64,000 nt of DNA from Rhodospirillales bacterium (GTDB lineage: Bacteria > Pseudomonadota > Alphaproteobacteria > Rhodospirillales > Thalassospiraceae). The translations under genes were made by a program, and so were the position numbers. The stretch spans positions 496,001 through 560,000 of the forward strand of contig JAHQVT010000010.1 in assembly GCA_019634165.1 (NCBI GenBank), in the 5' to 3' direction. Position 1 is the first letter of the stretch. The number at the start of each line of letters is the position of its first letter. Below are positions 26,831-36,130 of the stretch, piece after piece. The notes below the pieces were generated by a model, which had not been told where the DNA came from, ran no database searches, and saw only the letters and a list, made by a program, of their open reading frames with translations.

Positions 26831-27771
26831 CCTGCGAGCTTGCCAACCAGACGGTTAACAGTGTCAGACAGTTTGCCGAGATAGGTTTTGTATTCTTCCT
26901 GACCAAGGAAGACCGGTGCCGAACCGACATTCTGGATTTTGGTGCGAACGTCTTCGTTCTGCATGACTTTTTCCAGATTTGCTTCAAGCGCATCGGCAAT
27001 ATCCTGCGGCGTACCTTTCGGAAGAACCACACCACGGGTCACGGCCAGATCAAGATCCTTGCCAAGTTCTTTAAAGGTACGAACGTCCGGCTCTTCTGCG
27101 GTGCGCTCAGGCATACCAACAGCAGCAAAGATCAAATCGCCGTTTTCAACAAACTGACCGGCCGAAGAAACGTCACCAATCGCAATGTCGATATTGCCGC
27201 CAACCAGCGCACGGATACGCTGACCAGTACCTTCATACCCGACATAGGAGAACTGGATACCGAACGCATCTTCGATCATTGCCATGTGCAGATGCGGAAC
27301 ACCTGCAAGCGTCACACCCGCACGTACCGCACCCGGATGTTCTTTGGCATAAGCAACCATTTCTTCAAAGGTCGAGAAGTTGTCGTTCTTTGAAAGCGTC
27401 AGGTATTGTGGGGATGAGGTCAGCAATGCGATCGGCATGAAGCTGTCCCAGTTCAGTTCCGTAATGCCGGTACCGTTCGAGATCAGAAGACCTTCGTGGA
27501 TCTGCGAGATGGTATAGCCATCCGCCGGGCGATTGGCGAATTCAGCCAAACCAACATTGCCGCCAACGCCGGGCATGTTGATGACCGGAACGGCTTTGCC
27601 GGTTTCTTCAGCCAAGCCAGCAGCAACAAGACGCATCAGCGTATCACTACCGCCACCCGGGCCCCAAGGCACGATGAATTCAATCGGTTTAGCCGGGTAG
27701 TCCTGTGCCTGGGCCGGGCCTGCAATGGCAGCCGCCATCAGACCTGCGGCAACGGCAATCTTACGGAACAT
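26827..27771 (-). CDS. tctC: Tripartite tricarboxylate transporter substrate-binding protein TctC
   Basis: A 314-residue periplasmic binding protein of the Bug/TctC family. A signal peptide ends near GPAQAQ and is followed by YPAKPIEFIVPWGPGGGSDT, the family start. Later blocks are NMPGVGGNVGLAEFANRPAD and GVVLPKGTPQDIADALEA. These proteins bind carboxylates, often aromatic or dicarboxylic; the ligand here is unknown. It is the first gene of tctCBA. The divergent TauE-type exporter starts about 260 bp away, and the intervening DNA holds only AT-rich promoter-like sequence. Confidence 0.93.
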   Translation of the reverse strand: MFRKIAVAAGLMAAAIAGPAQAQDYPAKPIEFIVPWGPGGGSDTLMRLVAAGLAEETGKAVPVINMPGVGGNVGLAEFANRPADGYTISQIHEGLLISNGTGITELNWDSFMPIALLTSSPQYLTLSKNDNFSTFEEMVAYAKEHPGAVRAGVTLAGVPHLHMAMIEDAFGIQFSYVGYEGTGQRIRALVGGNIDIAIGDVSSAGQFVENGDLIFAAVGMPERTAEEPDVRTFKELGKDLDLAVTRGVVLPKGTPQDIADALEANLEKVMQNEDVRTKIQNVGSAPVFLGQEEYKTYLGKLSDTVNRLVGKLAG

Positions 27772-28029
27772 GTTCAGTGCCTCCTGATAAAATCTTCTGG
27801 ATCAATTGAAACCAATTCAAATTTGGTTCCTGCATTTTGTCATCATATTGTTGTCATCTGAATATTGTATTCGCAACCCTAAAAACGCAGAACAGCAAAT
27901 TTTTGGCGATTTTTTGCGTTTTATTACGCAAAACCGTTGCCAAGAGGCGCAATCTGGCGTTAGTACGAATAAGATATAAGCGTAAAAATTGGTTTGGATT
28001 GGTTTGAGATGATTGAAATTGAAGGCACC

Positions 28030-28842
28030 ATGAGCCTTTATCTGATCTGGGGTGCCGCCATGCTGTTCGCAGGTGTGCTCGGCGGGATCATGGCTGGGCT
28101 TTTGGGGGTCGGCGGCGGGATCGTCATTGTCCCGGTGCTTTATCACTTCTTGACGACCATGGGGGTCGACGAATCCTTGCGAATGCAGGTTGCTGTTGCG
28201 ACCTCGCTGACCACAATCATTGCCACGGCCATTTCGTCAACGCGCAGTCACTATAGGAAGGGATCGGTTGACATCGCCCTTCTGAAACACTGGGGTCCGG
28301 CGATTGTTGTTGGCGTGATTATTGGCACAGCCATTGGTGGCCTTGCCGATGGCCGGTTCTTGACCATTGTGTTTGCCGTCGTCGCGCTTTTGGTTGCTGC
28401 GAATATGATTTTGGTCAAAGACCGCGAAACCGACGTGGCCAAGAACCCACCCAAATCGGTATGGGCCATCCTTGGCATCATCGCCGGAAGCCTATCGGCC
28501 ATGATGGGAATCGGCGGCGGCACCATTTGTGTTCCGGTGTTGAATTTCCTTGGCTATGACATCCGTCGCGCCGTTGGAACCGCGGCTGCAATCGGTTTAA
28601 TCATCGCCCTTCCCGGCACAATTGGTTACGCCATGTCCGGTATTGGTGTTGACGGTCGTCCACCTTTCTCGGTCGGCTATGTCAATGTGTTGGCCGCAGC
28701 CCTTTTGATCCCGATGACTGTGTTATGTGCGCCAATTGGTGCACGCATTGCCCATTCCATCCCGCGTCGGGCACTTCGCATGTGTTTTGGCCTATTTCTG
28801 GCCATTACCTCTTTGCGGATGTTCTATGATCTGCTTAGCTGA
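28030..28842 (+). CDS. TauE/SafE family anion exporter
   Basis: A 270-residue membrane protein with about eight helices and the two internal repeats of the family: GGIMAGLLGVGGGIVIVPVL near the start and AGSLSAMMGIGGGTICVPVL in the middle. Members export sulfite or organosulfonates, or have related anion roles. ATG 28030 is preferred because GAAGG lies 5-6 nt upstream; ATG 28009 and TTG 27994 are in frame. It is divergent from tctCBA and lies 113 bp before a GntR regulator on the same strand. Both could belong to a carboxylate or sulfonate uptake and disposal unit, which is only a positional inference. Confidence 0.9.
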   Translation: MSLYLIWGAAMLFAGVLGGIMAGLLGVGGGIVIVPVLYHFLTTMGVDESLRMQVAVATSLTTIIATAISSTRSHYRKGSVDIALLKHWGPAIVVGVIIGTAIGGLADGRFLTIVFAVVALLVAANMILVKDRETDVAKNPPKSVWAILGIIAGSLSAMMGIGGGTICVPVLNFLGYDIRRAVGTAAAIGLIIALPGTIGYAMSGIGVDGRPPFSVGYVNVLAAALLIPMTVLCAPIGARIAHSIPRRALRMCFGLFLAITSLRMFYDLLS

Positions 28843-28955
28843 TATCACATCAGAATGATCTTCGATCCGAACCAGTCCTCTGGGAAATAGCGCCATATAA
28901 ATAAGGTGCGGATTGGTTCGGCGACAGGGAACGCCATAAACAAAGCATAAAGACC

Positions 28956-29627
28956 ATGAATGACTTTGCGACCCAAGGATTGGCTGAAAAGCTTAAATCC
29001 GGTTTTGCCAGCGGCGCGTTTGTCAAAGACGGGCGCGTGATTGCCGAACGTAACCTTGCCGAACAACTTGATGTTGGCCGCCGTGCGCTGCGCAAGGCGC
29101 TTGATCTACTTGAGGCGGATGGTCTTATCTGGCGCCGTCAGGGACAGGGCACCTTCGTTGGCACCCCACCAACGCCGCGCCTGCGCAAACTTGAAGGCAT
29201 CGCCACCAAAACCAGCCCGTTTGAAATCATGGAAGTACGTCAGGAAATCGAACCTTCGATGGCGCGGTTCGCGGCCCTGCGTGCATCGCAAGGCGACATC
29301 GATGCGATGCGAACAATGGTTGAAAACGCTGCCCTTGCCACGACACAGGGCGAATATGAAAAATGGGACGCGGCCTTTCACCAGAAACTTGCCGAGTCGG
29401 TTAAAAACACCCTGTTTTTAGCCGTGTTCGAGGCCGTCAATGCCGTGCGCCGTGATGCCGCATGGGCACGCATGCGCGAAAGCAGCCATTCCGGTAGCCT
29501 GATCAATGATCTAAGCGCGCAACATCGCGACATTGTCGATGCCATCGAACAACGCGACCCCAAACGCGCCGAAGACGCCATGCACCGCCATCTTGAACAG
29601 GTCGAACAGGCGCTTAAACAAGCTTGA
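28956..29627 (+). CDS. GntR-family regulator (FadR/FCD subfamily)
   Basis: A 223-residue regulator. The N-terminal winged helix-turn-helix has the GntR pattern VIAERNLAEQLDVGRRALRK and DGLIWRRQGQGTFVG. The C-terminal helical FCD domain begins at EIMEVRQEIEPSMARFAALR and includes WDAAFHQKLAESVKNTLF and DIVDAIEQRDPKRAEDAM, with its conserved His residues. FCD regulators sense small organic acids. Candidate targets are the divergent-or-neighbouring TauE gene upstream or the convergent racemase/ABC operon; no operator could be assigned. Confidence 0.9.
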   Translation: MNDFATQGLAEKLKSGFASGAFVKDGRVIAERNLAEQLDVGRRALRKALDLLEADGLIWRRQGQGTFVGTPPTPRLRKLEGIATKTSPFEIMEVRQEIEPSMARFAALRASQGDIDAMRTMVENAALATTQGEYEKWDAAFHQKLAESVKNTLFLAVFEAVNAVRRDAAWARMRESSHSGSLINDLSAQHRDIVDAIEQRDPKRAEDAMHRHLEQVEQALKQA

Positions 29628-29710
29628 TCTGATCCCACACAAAACGGGCCAAGGTTTCCCAAAAGCCCGTCTTATTTCCTGCCCCGAAACGGCGAAGCTG
29701 CCTTGGCGGT

Positions 29711-30469
29711 TCACGCCTGCGGCGCGAAACCGGCAAACATCCCGTGATAGGCCTTCATCGGCGGGTTGGCATAGGCCCCGGCCTTACTGGTGCGAAGCCC
29801 CAACATCGCCATGGCTTCGATCATCTTAACCGCTGCACTGACCCCATCAATGATCGGTACACCCAATTCATCTGCCAACCGATCAGCAATATCGGTCATG
29901 CCTGCACAACCCAGAACAATCGCCTCGGCATGGTCATCTGTCAGGCAAAGCTCGGCCTGCTTTTTCAATGCTTCATAGGCTGCACTGGCATTCGCCCCTT
30001 CGAAATCAAGCGTCCGGACACCGGCAGAACGCACCACGCACTGCGATGCCGCGCCATATTTCGCCACCAGATGTTCAAGCGGGCGCACAGAAACCGCCAT
30101 CGGGGTAACAATGGCAAAGCGCGATGAAACGGCTGCTGCCATGCGAAGGGCTGCTTCACACAGACCAAGAACCGGTGCCGAACTTAAACACCGCGCGGCA
30201 TCCACCCCGGTATCATCAAAGCAGGCAACAACATATCCCCCGATGGGATCCACCGCTTGTTCGGGGGCTGCTTCAAGGTCACGGATGACGGACAACAACC
30301 CGACACTGGCAAAGGCTTCGTCGTAATAACCTTCGATGCTATCGGGGCCAAACTGCGGATTAAGGGCAATGATATCGGTATTTGGCGCGACAATCTTTTT
30401 GGCCTGATCACCGACCTTTTTGGTGAATCCCGCCGACATATTTGGATTGATAACCGCGATCTTGCTCAT
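29711..30469 (-). CDS. Asp/Glu/hydantoin racemase family protein
   Basis: A 252-residue protein of the aspartate/glutamate racemase superfamily, hydantoin-racemase-like branch. It starts KIAVINPNMSAGFTKKV and has the two catalytic cysteines in PIGGYVVACFDDTGVD (about residue 82) and AIVLGCAGMTDIADRL (about residue 187). Members racemise hydantoins, allantoin or amino acids. Its start overlaps the stop of the upstream ABC permease gene (ATGA), so it is translated with the transporter. The imported compound is therefore probably its substrate or precursor. Confidence 0.87.
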   Translation of the reverse strand: MSKIAVINPNMSAGFTKKVGDQAKKIVAPNTDIIALNPQFGPDSIEGYYDEAFASVGLLSVIRDLEAAPEQAVDPIGGYVVACFDDTGVDAARCLSSAPVLGLCEAALRMAAAVSSRFAIVTPMAVSVRPLEHLVAKYGAASQCVVRSAGVRTLDFEGANASAAYEALKKQAELCLTDDHAEAIVLGCAGMTDIADRLADELGVPIIDGVSAAVKMIEAMAMLGLRTSKAGAYANPPMKAYHGMFAGFAPQA

Positions 30470-31305
30470 GCTTTTTGTCCCTTACGGCGGCGCAAAAGCA
30501 ACACCGATCCAAGGGCAATGCCAATCACCACAAACGAGAACCCGGTGGTCACCGTGCCCAGCGCATAAAGAACCGGCGTTGTGACATTTGTCGTCATGCC
30601 ATAAATCTCAAGCGGTAGGGTGTTAAGCGCACCCGCCGTCATCAAGGTACGGGCAAATTCATCGTAAGACAGGGTGAATGAAAACATCGCAACCCCGATC
30701 AGACTTGGCCCCACCATCGGCAGCACGACATATTGAATGGTCTGCCAGTTACTGGCCCCCAAATCGCGTGCGGCTTCCTCATAAGACGGATCAAACCGGT
30801 TAAACACCGCAAACATGATCAAAAGCCCGAACGGGAACGTCCATGTCAAATGCGCACCAAGGGCTGATGTAAACCATTGCGGTTGCCATTCGATAATGTT
30901 GAACAGCAAACCAATCCCAAGCGAAATCAGGATTGAGGGCACGATCAAACTGGCAATCGCCAGATAAAAGATCACGCTGTCACCACGGAACCGACGGCGG
31001 AAAGCAAGACCGGCCATAAAGGACACAACGACCGTCACCACCATGACAATCAAGCCAAGCTTCAGCGACCTGGCAAAGGACCCGCCAAAATCACCCACCG
31101 CCTGACGTTCAAACAGATTGCCGAACCAATGGAACGAGAACCCGTTCATCGGAAATGTCAGGCCGCCATTTTCACCCTGAAATGACAGGATAAAGATCGT
31201 TAGCATCGGCCCATAAAGAAACAGGACAAACAGGGCAAAGAAAGCCGCAAGGATGTAAAAACTCAAGGGGCGCCGTTCACGTGTTTTCGGGATGCTCCGG
31301 GTCAT
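30466..31305 (-). CDS. ABC transporter permease, PotC-like
   Basis: A 279-residue inner-membrane permease with six helices and the binding-protein-dependent loop EAARDLGASNWQTIQYVVLP (EAA motif). The N-terminal layout (basic start then FYILAAFFALFVLFLYGP) fits the PotC group of polyamine/opine-type importers. ATG 31305 is chosen because AGGAG lies 8 nt upstream; a GTG at 31311 overlapping the previous stop is the alternative. It is the second permease of the operon. Confidence 0.92.
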   Translation of the reverse strand: MTRSIPKTRERRPLSFYILAAFFALFVLFLYGPMLTIFILSFQGENGGLTFPMNGFSFHWFGNLFERQAVGDFGGSFARSLKLGLIVMVVTVVVSFMAGLAFRRRFRGDSVIFYLAIASLIVPSILISLGIGLLFNIIEWQPQWFTSALGAHLTWTFPFGLLIMFAVFNRFDPSYEEAARDLGASNWQTIQYVVLPMVGPSLIGVAMFSFTLSYDEFARTLMTAGALNTLPLEIYGMTTNVTTPVLYALGTVTTGFSFVVIGIALGSVLLLRRRKGQKA

Positions 31306-31307
31306 GA

Positions 31308-32165
31308 TCACAGCTCCTTTCGGATATCAACAAGGCGCAAAAGCCCCGTCACGATCAAAAGAACCGTGATCAACAGCACCACCGCACTGGCCGCCGCCGC
31401 AGGATATTGCAAAAGCCCGATTTCATTGGAAATCTGCAAACCGACCGATGCACTTTGCCCACCACTCATCAAGCGGACCGTGATGAAATCGCCCATCACC
31501 ACCGTAATGACAAAGATTGACCCAATCGCAATGCCCGGTTTGGACAGTGGCACGATAACGGATTTAAGCGTTTCAAACCCGCTGGCCCCGGCATCACGGG
31601 CCGCCTCGATCAAGGAACGATCAATGCGCATCATGGAATTGAAAATCGGAACCACCATGAACAGGGTATAGAGATGCACATCTGCCAACACGACTGCGAA
31701 ATCGGAAAACAAAAGGAACTCTAAGGGTTGATCAACAATGCCAAGATTGATCAGCGCCGAGTTTAAAAGCCCGTTTCTGCCCAAGAAGGGAATCCACGAA
31801 ATCATCCGGATGATGTTTGACGTCCAGAACGGGATGGTACAGACCATGAAAAGCACGATCTGCCATGTCAGGCTGCGCACATGGAACGCCAGGAAATAGG
31901 CTACCGTAAACCCGATCAACAGGGTAAATCCCCATGTCAGGGCGGCGTATTTCAATGTGTTGAGATAGATTTTCCAGGTCACAGAAGACCCAAGCAGATA
32001 GCTGTAATTTTCAAAAATAAAATCAGGCAGAATCCGGTATTCGTCGTAATCCCAAAAACTGACAACAACGATGGTCAGAAGCGGGATGACAAGAAAGATC
32101 GCAAAGATCGCCGCCATTGGCGAGATTAGAAAATAAGACGATCGTTTGGACGTATCAGAAGCCAT
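31308..32165 (-). CDS. ABC transporter permease, PotB-like
   Basis: A 285-residue permease with six helices. The N-terminus FLISPMAAIFAIFLVIPLLT and the EAA loop IEAARDAGASGFETLKSVIV identify it as the PotB-type first permease of a polyamine/opine-family importer. It is separated from the upstream binding-protein gene by about 140 bp containing a strong hairpin. It overlaps the start region of the second permease, so the two permeases are coupled. Confidence 0.92.
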   Translation of the reverse strand: MASDTSKRSSYFLISPMAAIFAIFLVIPLLTIVVVSFWDYDEYRILPDFIFENYSYLLGSSVTWKIYLNTLKYAALTWGFTLLIGFTVAYFLAFHVRSLTWQIVLFMVCTIPFWTSNIIRMISWIPFLGRNGLLNSALINLGIVDQPLEFLLFSDFAVVLADVHLYTLFMVVPIFNSMMRIDRSLIEAARDAGASGFETLKSVIVPLSKPGIAIGSIFVITVVMGDFITVRLMSGGQSASVGLQISNEIGLLQYPAAAASAVVLLITVLLIVTGLLRLVDIRKEL

Positions 32166-32261
32166 GGTCTGTCCCTGAATGCCTGCCGGAATAAATGGTC
32201 AAATAAGGAATGATCAAGTCTGGCATTTGAAATCAATTAGGGTCTGAACCCAATCGGGTGC

Positions 32262-32285
32262 CGGGCGCGGCATAAACCGCGCCCG
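32262..32285. other. Intercistronic hairpin between binding-protein and permease genes
   Basis: CGGGCGCGG (32262-32270), loop CATAAA, CCGCGCCCG (32277-32285): a perfect 9-bp GC stem without a T-run on the minus strand. It looks like an RNA-stabilising or partial-termination stem that lets the binding protein be made in excess over the permeases. Confidence 0.6.
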
Positions 32286-32304
32286 AACAATGTTTGTCGC
32301 CAAA

Positions 32305-33621
32305 TTATGCAGCGATGAATTCATTCCATTTGCGGATCATGTGCTTGTTCTCGTCCATGACAGAGTTCCAGCACGCGACCGAGCCCATACGTTCTTCGTA
32401 AGAACCACCATCGCGAACAGCACCGGCTTTTTCCATAACCTTGCCATCCGGGCTAAGAATGTCGCCCTGTGCCGCTTTGCCTTCCATCCAGAAGCCCCAT
32501 TCGTCTTCGGACATGAATTTCTGCGCGGTTGCCGGGGCAGCACTATAGTAACCCTGACGGTTAAGATACGCACCAACCCAGCCAGACAGATACCAGTCGA
32601 TATATTCATAAGCTGCTTCAAGTTCGAGACCCGAAAGATGCTTGGCCAGACCAATACCACCGCCCCATGCGCGGTAGCCTTCTTTTAGCGGCTGGTATTT
32701 GCACGCAATGCCTTTAGAACGAACCGCTGCAACGGCAGGTGACCACATGGACTGAATAACAACTTCACCAGATGCCATCAGGTTGACCGACTCATCGAAG
32801 CTTTTCCAGAACGCACGGAACTGACCGGCTTTCTTGGCATCGATCATAACCGCGATGGTTTTATCGATTTCTTCCTTGGTCATGTTGCCTTTGTCACCAT
32901 AGGAAACTTCGCCCATGGCTTCGCAAACCATTGCCGCATCCATGATGCCGATCGATGGAATGTTCAGGATCGATGCCTTGCCTTTGAATGCCGGATCAAG
33001 AAGGTCGGCCCAGCTATCAATCGGGCGATCAATCAGGTCAGGGCGAATACCAAGGGTATCTGCATTATAAATGGTTGGAATCAGGGTCATCCACTGGGTC
33101 GGTGCGGATGCAAATTCAACGCTATCTGCGCCTTCAACAAAGCCAACCGTATGCGGCGCGGTCCCTTGGGCAATTTCGGAATCCGGGGTCAGTTTGCCGG
33201 TGATGAACAGCTTGGAAATCGCGTCATAGTTCTTAAGCTTGGTGGTGTCCATCGGCTGCATGGTGCCCGCCGGGAAAACCTTTTTACAAATCCAGTATTC
33301 GATATCAGCAATATCAAACGAATTTGGCTGGGTTACGGCACGCTGGGCAACTGCATCGGAATCAAGTGCGGTCATCTGCAGGGTAAAACCAAGGTCTTCT
33401 TTTACCTTATCTGCAACGGCATTGATGTTTGAAACACCCGTCCCGAACTGGCGCAGCGTCACGTTTTTGATGTTCTGCGCCCAGATGGTCGGGAAGCCGG
33501 TAATTGCGCCCGAACCGATGGCCGCACCGGTTACAGCAGCAGCACCTTTAACAAAACCGCGGCGTGATACGCCGGTATCGGTAGCAAGATTCTTCGCTGA
33601 TTTTTTCATATCGATCGTCAT
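32305..33621 (-). CDS. Periplasmic solute-binding protein, PotD-like, Tat-exported
   Basis: A 438-residue extracellular solute-binding protein of the polyamine/opine (family 1) type. From the ATG at 33621 (AGGAG upstream) the N-terminus holds a twin-arginine signal, SRRGFVKGAAAVTGAAIGSG, so it is probably exported folded by Tat. The binding-protein core includes FDIADIEYWICKKVF, PIDSWADLLDPAFKGKASIL and VIQSMWSPAVAAVRSKG. The ligand is unknown; the racemase at the end of the operon suggests a chiral amino-acid or hydantoin-like compound. The open frame extends upstream but that part overlaps the ATPase gene. Confidence 0.92.
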   Translation of the reverse strand: MTIDMKKSAKNLATDTGVSRRGFVKGAAAVTGAAIGSGAITGFPTIWAQNIKNVTLRQFGTGVSNINAVADKVKEDLGFTLQMTALDSDAVAQRAVTQPNSFDIADIEYWICKKVFPAGTMQPMDTTKLKNYDAISKLFITGKLTPDSEIAQGTAPHTVGFVEGADSVEFASAPTQWMTLIPTIYNADTLGIRPDLIDRPIDSWADLLDPAFKGKASILNIPSIGIMDAAMVCEAMGEVSYGDKGNMTKEEIDKTIAVMIDAKKAGQFRAFWKSFDESVNLMASGEVVIQSMWSPAVAAVRSKGIACKYQPLKEGYRAWGGGIGLAKHLSGLELEAAYEYIDWYLSGWVGAYLNRQGYYSAAPATAQKFMSEDEWGFWMEGKAAQGDILSPDGKVMEKAGAVRDGGSYEERMGSVACWNSVMDENKHMIRKWNEFIAA

Positions 33622-33659
33622 GTGAAGCACTCCTGATAGTTTGTTTGGTTTGTTTTGAT

Positions 33660-34745
33660 TTACGCCAGAACATGTGCGTGTTCGGGCTTCCAGTAGGCGA
33701 TGAACTTGTCCTGTCGCCTTACTGGCGCCTGCCGAAATTCGCTTTCGGTCTTCATCAGGGTTATTTCCTTGCCGTCGCTTGTTGTCGCGACGATCCTTAC
33801 CCACAGGCCGAGATATTCGACCGTGGTAATTTCAACGGCAATTTGTCCGTTTTCGGTGTCTTCCGGGGCGGTTTCATCCAGACCAATCAGGTCGGTACGA
33901 ATGGTAAACTCAAGGTCTTCACCCGCTTTGCCATCAGCAAAACCCGGCAGGAAAAAGCTGTTTTCTCCGCGCGCAAGCAAGGTGCCTGCGGGGCCAGATT
34001 CTGAAACCGTGCCTTTGAAGATGTTTTGACCGCCCATAAAATTGGCGATGAAACGCGATTTGGGCTGATTGAAGATTTCCTGCGGGCTGCCTTTTTGGCG
34101 AATGACCCCGTCTTCCATCACCACCACAATGTCCGAAAGGGCCAGCGCCTCGTCCTGAGCATGCGTGACATGAACGAAGGTGATGCCAAGTTCCTGCTGC
34201 AAACGGCGCAATTCATCGCGCATCCGGGCACGCAAAAACGGATCAAGGGCGGATAATGGTTCATCAAGCAACAGAACCGATGGTTCGGTAATCAGGGATC
34301 GCGCCAGCGCAATACGTTGCTGCTGCCCACCCGAAAGTTGGTCGGGCTTGCGATCTGCGAATTCTTCCATATGGACCCGGGCAAGCATTTCCTTGGCGCG
34401 TTCTTTGCGATCCGGTGCTGAGACGCCCTGCATCTTGAGGCCAAAGGCAACGTTTTCCGCACAGGTCATATGCGGGAAAAGTGCGTAATTCTGGAACATC
34501 ATCGCCGTGCCGCGCTTAACGGGCGGCAGTTCGGTCACATTGCGATTTCCAATCAGAAGATCGCCTTCGCTGATCACTTCGTGACCGGCAATCATACGCA
34601 GCGTCGTCGACTTACCGCAGCCCGATGGGCCGATCAAACAGCAATACGCCCCTGCTGGAATTTGCAGATCAATGGATTTGACCGCCTGTGTGCTGCCATA
34701 AAACTTACTGACAGCAATTAACTCAATGGCTCCGTCGCCCTTCAT
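33660..34745 (-). CDS. ABC transporter ATP-binding protein, PotA-like
   Basis: A 361-residue ATPase of the polyamine/opine-type importers. It has Walker A GPSGCGKSTTLRMIAG, the signature LSGGQQQRIALARSL, Walker B VLLLDEPLSALDP and a C-terminal TOBE regulatory domain (from about residue 270). ATG 34745 is preceded by GGTGGA; an earlier ATG at 34757 is possible. It is first in the operon ATPase, binding protein, two permeases, racemase. The divergent GntR regulator starts about 315 bp away. Confidence 0.93.
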   Translation of the reverse strand: MKGDGAIELIAVSKFYGSTQAVKSIDLQIPAGAYCCLIGPSGCGKSTTLRMIAGHEVISEGDLLIGNRNVTELPPVKRGTAMMFQNYALFPHMTCAENVAFGLKMQGVSAPDRKERAKEMLARVHMEEFADRKPDQLSGGQQQRIALARSLITEPSVLLLDEPLSALDPFLRARMRDELRRLQQELGITFVHVTHAQDEALALSDIVVVMEDGVIRQKGSPQEIFNQPKSRFIANFMGGQNIFKGTVSESGPAGTLLARGENSFFLPGFADGKAGEDLEFTIRTDLIGLDETAPEDTENGQIAVEITTVEYLGLWVRIVATTSDGKEITLMKTESEFRQAPVRRQDKFIAYWKPEHAHVLA

Positions 34746-35060
34746 ACGTCCACCCATCGCTGCATGCAAAATTGTTAACAATCATGTTGTCGATCTTAGG
34801 CAAATTGCGTGCCATTTGTTTTTATTGGCAGATTCATGCGGGTTTACGGAAGTGTCGCCTTGTAACCATTGGGCCTTGTGCTTGTTTTCTACCCATCTTT
34901 TGCGCAAAATTTACGCACCTTGGTTTCATTGATGAAATTCAATGCAATCTTTTAGAAAGCGGAGAAATAGTTCGGTGAGATTTTTTATTGTCTAAATCGT
35001 CAACAATTTTGTAGAAACATATGACGCCTAAAAATATGAACGACGGAAAGTAACGTCACG
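34746..35060. other. Divergent control region between ABC operon and GntR gene
   Basis: A gap of about 315 bp with no credible gene. It is AT-rich near 34900-35040, with T-runs and likely promoters for both directions. I found no clear palindromic operator by eye. Confidence 0.5.
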
Positions 35061-35792
35061 ATGGCCAAGGTCGAAGAAACCGGCAGCTATAAAGGCAGCG
35101 AAAAGCTACGCCCGGAGGAAATGATCTATCAGGAAATGCTCGATGCGATCCTTGATCGCCGGTTGGAACCGGGCATGAAACTGATTGAAGAAGATCTGGC
35201 CAAGACATTTGGCGTCAGTCGTGCGCGCATTCGTGCAACGTTCCTGCAACTTGCCCATGACAAACTGATTAATCTTGTGCCCAATCGCGGCGCCTTTGTT
35301 GCCGAACCGACCATCGACGAAGCCATCGAAGTTTTTTCGGCACGGCGTATGATCGAAGACGGGGTTGCCCGCAAGGTCGCCACCAGCATGACCGATGCGC
35401 GCGCCGCACAGATCAAGAACCATCTTGATCGTGAACATACTGCCCATCATGACGGTGATCACCGTGCTGCCATCATTCTATCGGGCGAGTTCCACCTTCT
35501 GCTGGCCCGCCTGACCGGTAATCTGGTGATTGAAGAATTCCTCGAACGCCTCATTTTGCGAAGCTCGCTGATCATTGCCATGTATGAAAGCCCGCAGCCC
35601 GTGGATTGCTCGCATACGGAACATGACCAATTGCTAAATGCCCTTCTAAGCGGTGATCCTGATATTGCCGCGGCTGAAATGTCACGCCACCTTGACGCCA
35701 TTCGTGACCGCCTACAGCTTCAGCGCCCCAAACCGGGCAAGACCGACTTTGCCAGTATTTTTGGTCGCACCCCAAAATCAGAAGCCAGCTAA
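35061..35792 (+). CDS. GntR-family regulator (FCD domain)
   Basis: A 243-residue regulator. The winged helix-turn-helix has MIYQEMLDAILDRRLEPGMK, EDLAKTFGVSRARIRATFLQ and LVPNRGAFVAEPT. An FCD domain follows from about residue 85, with RRMIEDGVARKVATSM and the EFHLLLARLTGNLVIEEF block. It is divergent from the polyamine-type ABC operon and is the most likely local repressor of it. It differs from the other GntR gene at 28956, so the ABC/racemase operon is bracketed by two FCD regulators. Confidence 0.9.
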   Translation: MAKVEETGSYKGSEKLRPEEMIYQEMLDAILDRRLEPGMKLIEEDLAKTFGVSRARIRATFLQLAHDKLINLVPNRGAFVAEPTIDEAIEVFSARRMIEDGVARKVATSMTDARAAQIKNHLDREHTAHHDGDHRAAIILSGEFHLLLARLTGNLVIEEFLERLILRSSLIIAMYESPQPVDCSHTEHDQLLNALLSGDPDIAAAEMSRHLDAIRDRLQLQRPKPGKTDFASIFGRTPKSEAS

Positions 35793-36130
35793 ACGCTGGC
35801 ACCGCCCCGGCTTTAAGGCAGTATAGTGGCTGACCATTTGAGCAGCCCCAGCATGCGTGTTGGCACACCATCAACTCCAACCTTTTTGATCCGCACAGAA
35901 CAAACATCCATCAATAGGCGCCTTTTCTGATCGCGCAAAAATTGGCAGCGTCTGGCAGCAGTTTACATTGTGCAACAACGCCCGCCGATGGGGTCATCAT
36001 CCTCATCCTTCCCACCGACCGTGATATAAAAGTCATACTTTGGGATAGATTTCTCCCATCCCTTCGAATCAATATTGCGATTGATTATCACAATGATTAT
36101 CATGGCTTGTCCGGAACAGAATATGATCTC
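35793..36130. other. Intergenic region before the sigma-factor gene
   Basis: A gap of 338 bp without a credible gene. A GCCAGC/GCTGGC hairpin overlaps the end of the GntR gene (35784-35800) but has no T-run. The right end carries the Fur-box-like sequence listed separately. Confidence 0.5.
36079..36103. promoter_or_regulatory. Fur-box-like operator
   Basis: TTGATTATCACAATGATTAT followed by CATGG (36081-36105) contains two inverted GATAAT-type hexamers (reading GATAATCATT and GATAATCA on the minus strand), as in Fur boxes. It lies about 30-50 bp before ATG 36131 of the ECF sigma gene, which supports that start over the longer frame opening at 35942. Confidence 0.65.

Noticed and set aside
22859-28842. 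A taurine/sulfonate catabolic operon built from TctABC, TauE and the gamma-glutamyltransferase
   Set aside because: No sulfonate-degrading enzyme is present and the genes are on different strands with a repeat element between; the link is not supported.
35784-35800. GCCAGC/GCTGGC hairpin as terminator of the GntR gene
   Set aside because: It overlaps the stop codon and has no T-run.
35942-36130. 63-codon N-terminal extension of the FecI-like sigma factor
   Set aside because: It would place the Fur-box-like site inside the coding region, and ECF sigma factors start at the region 2 helix found after 36131.
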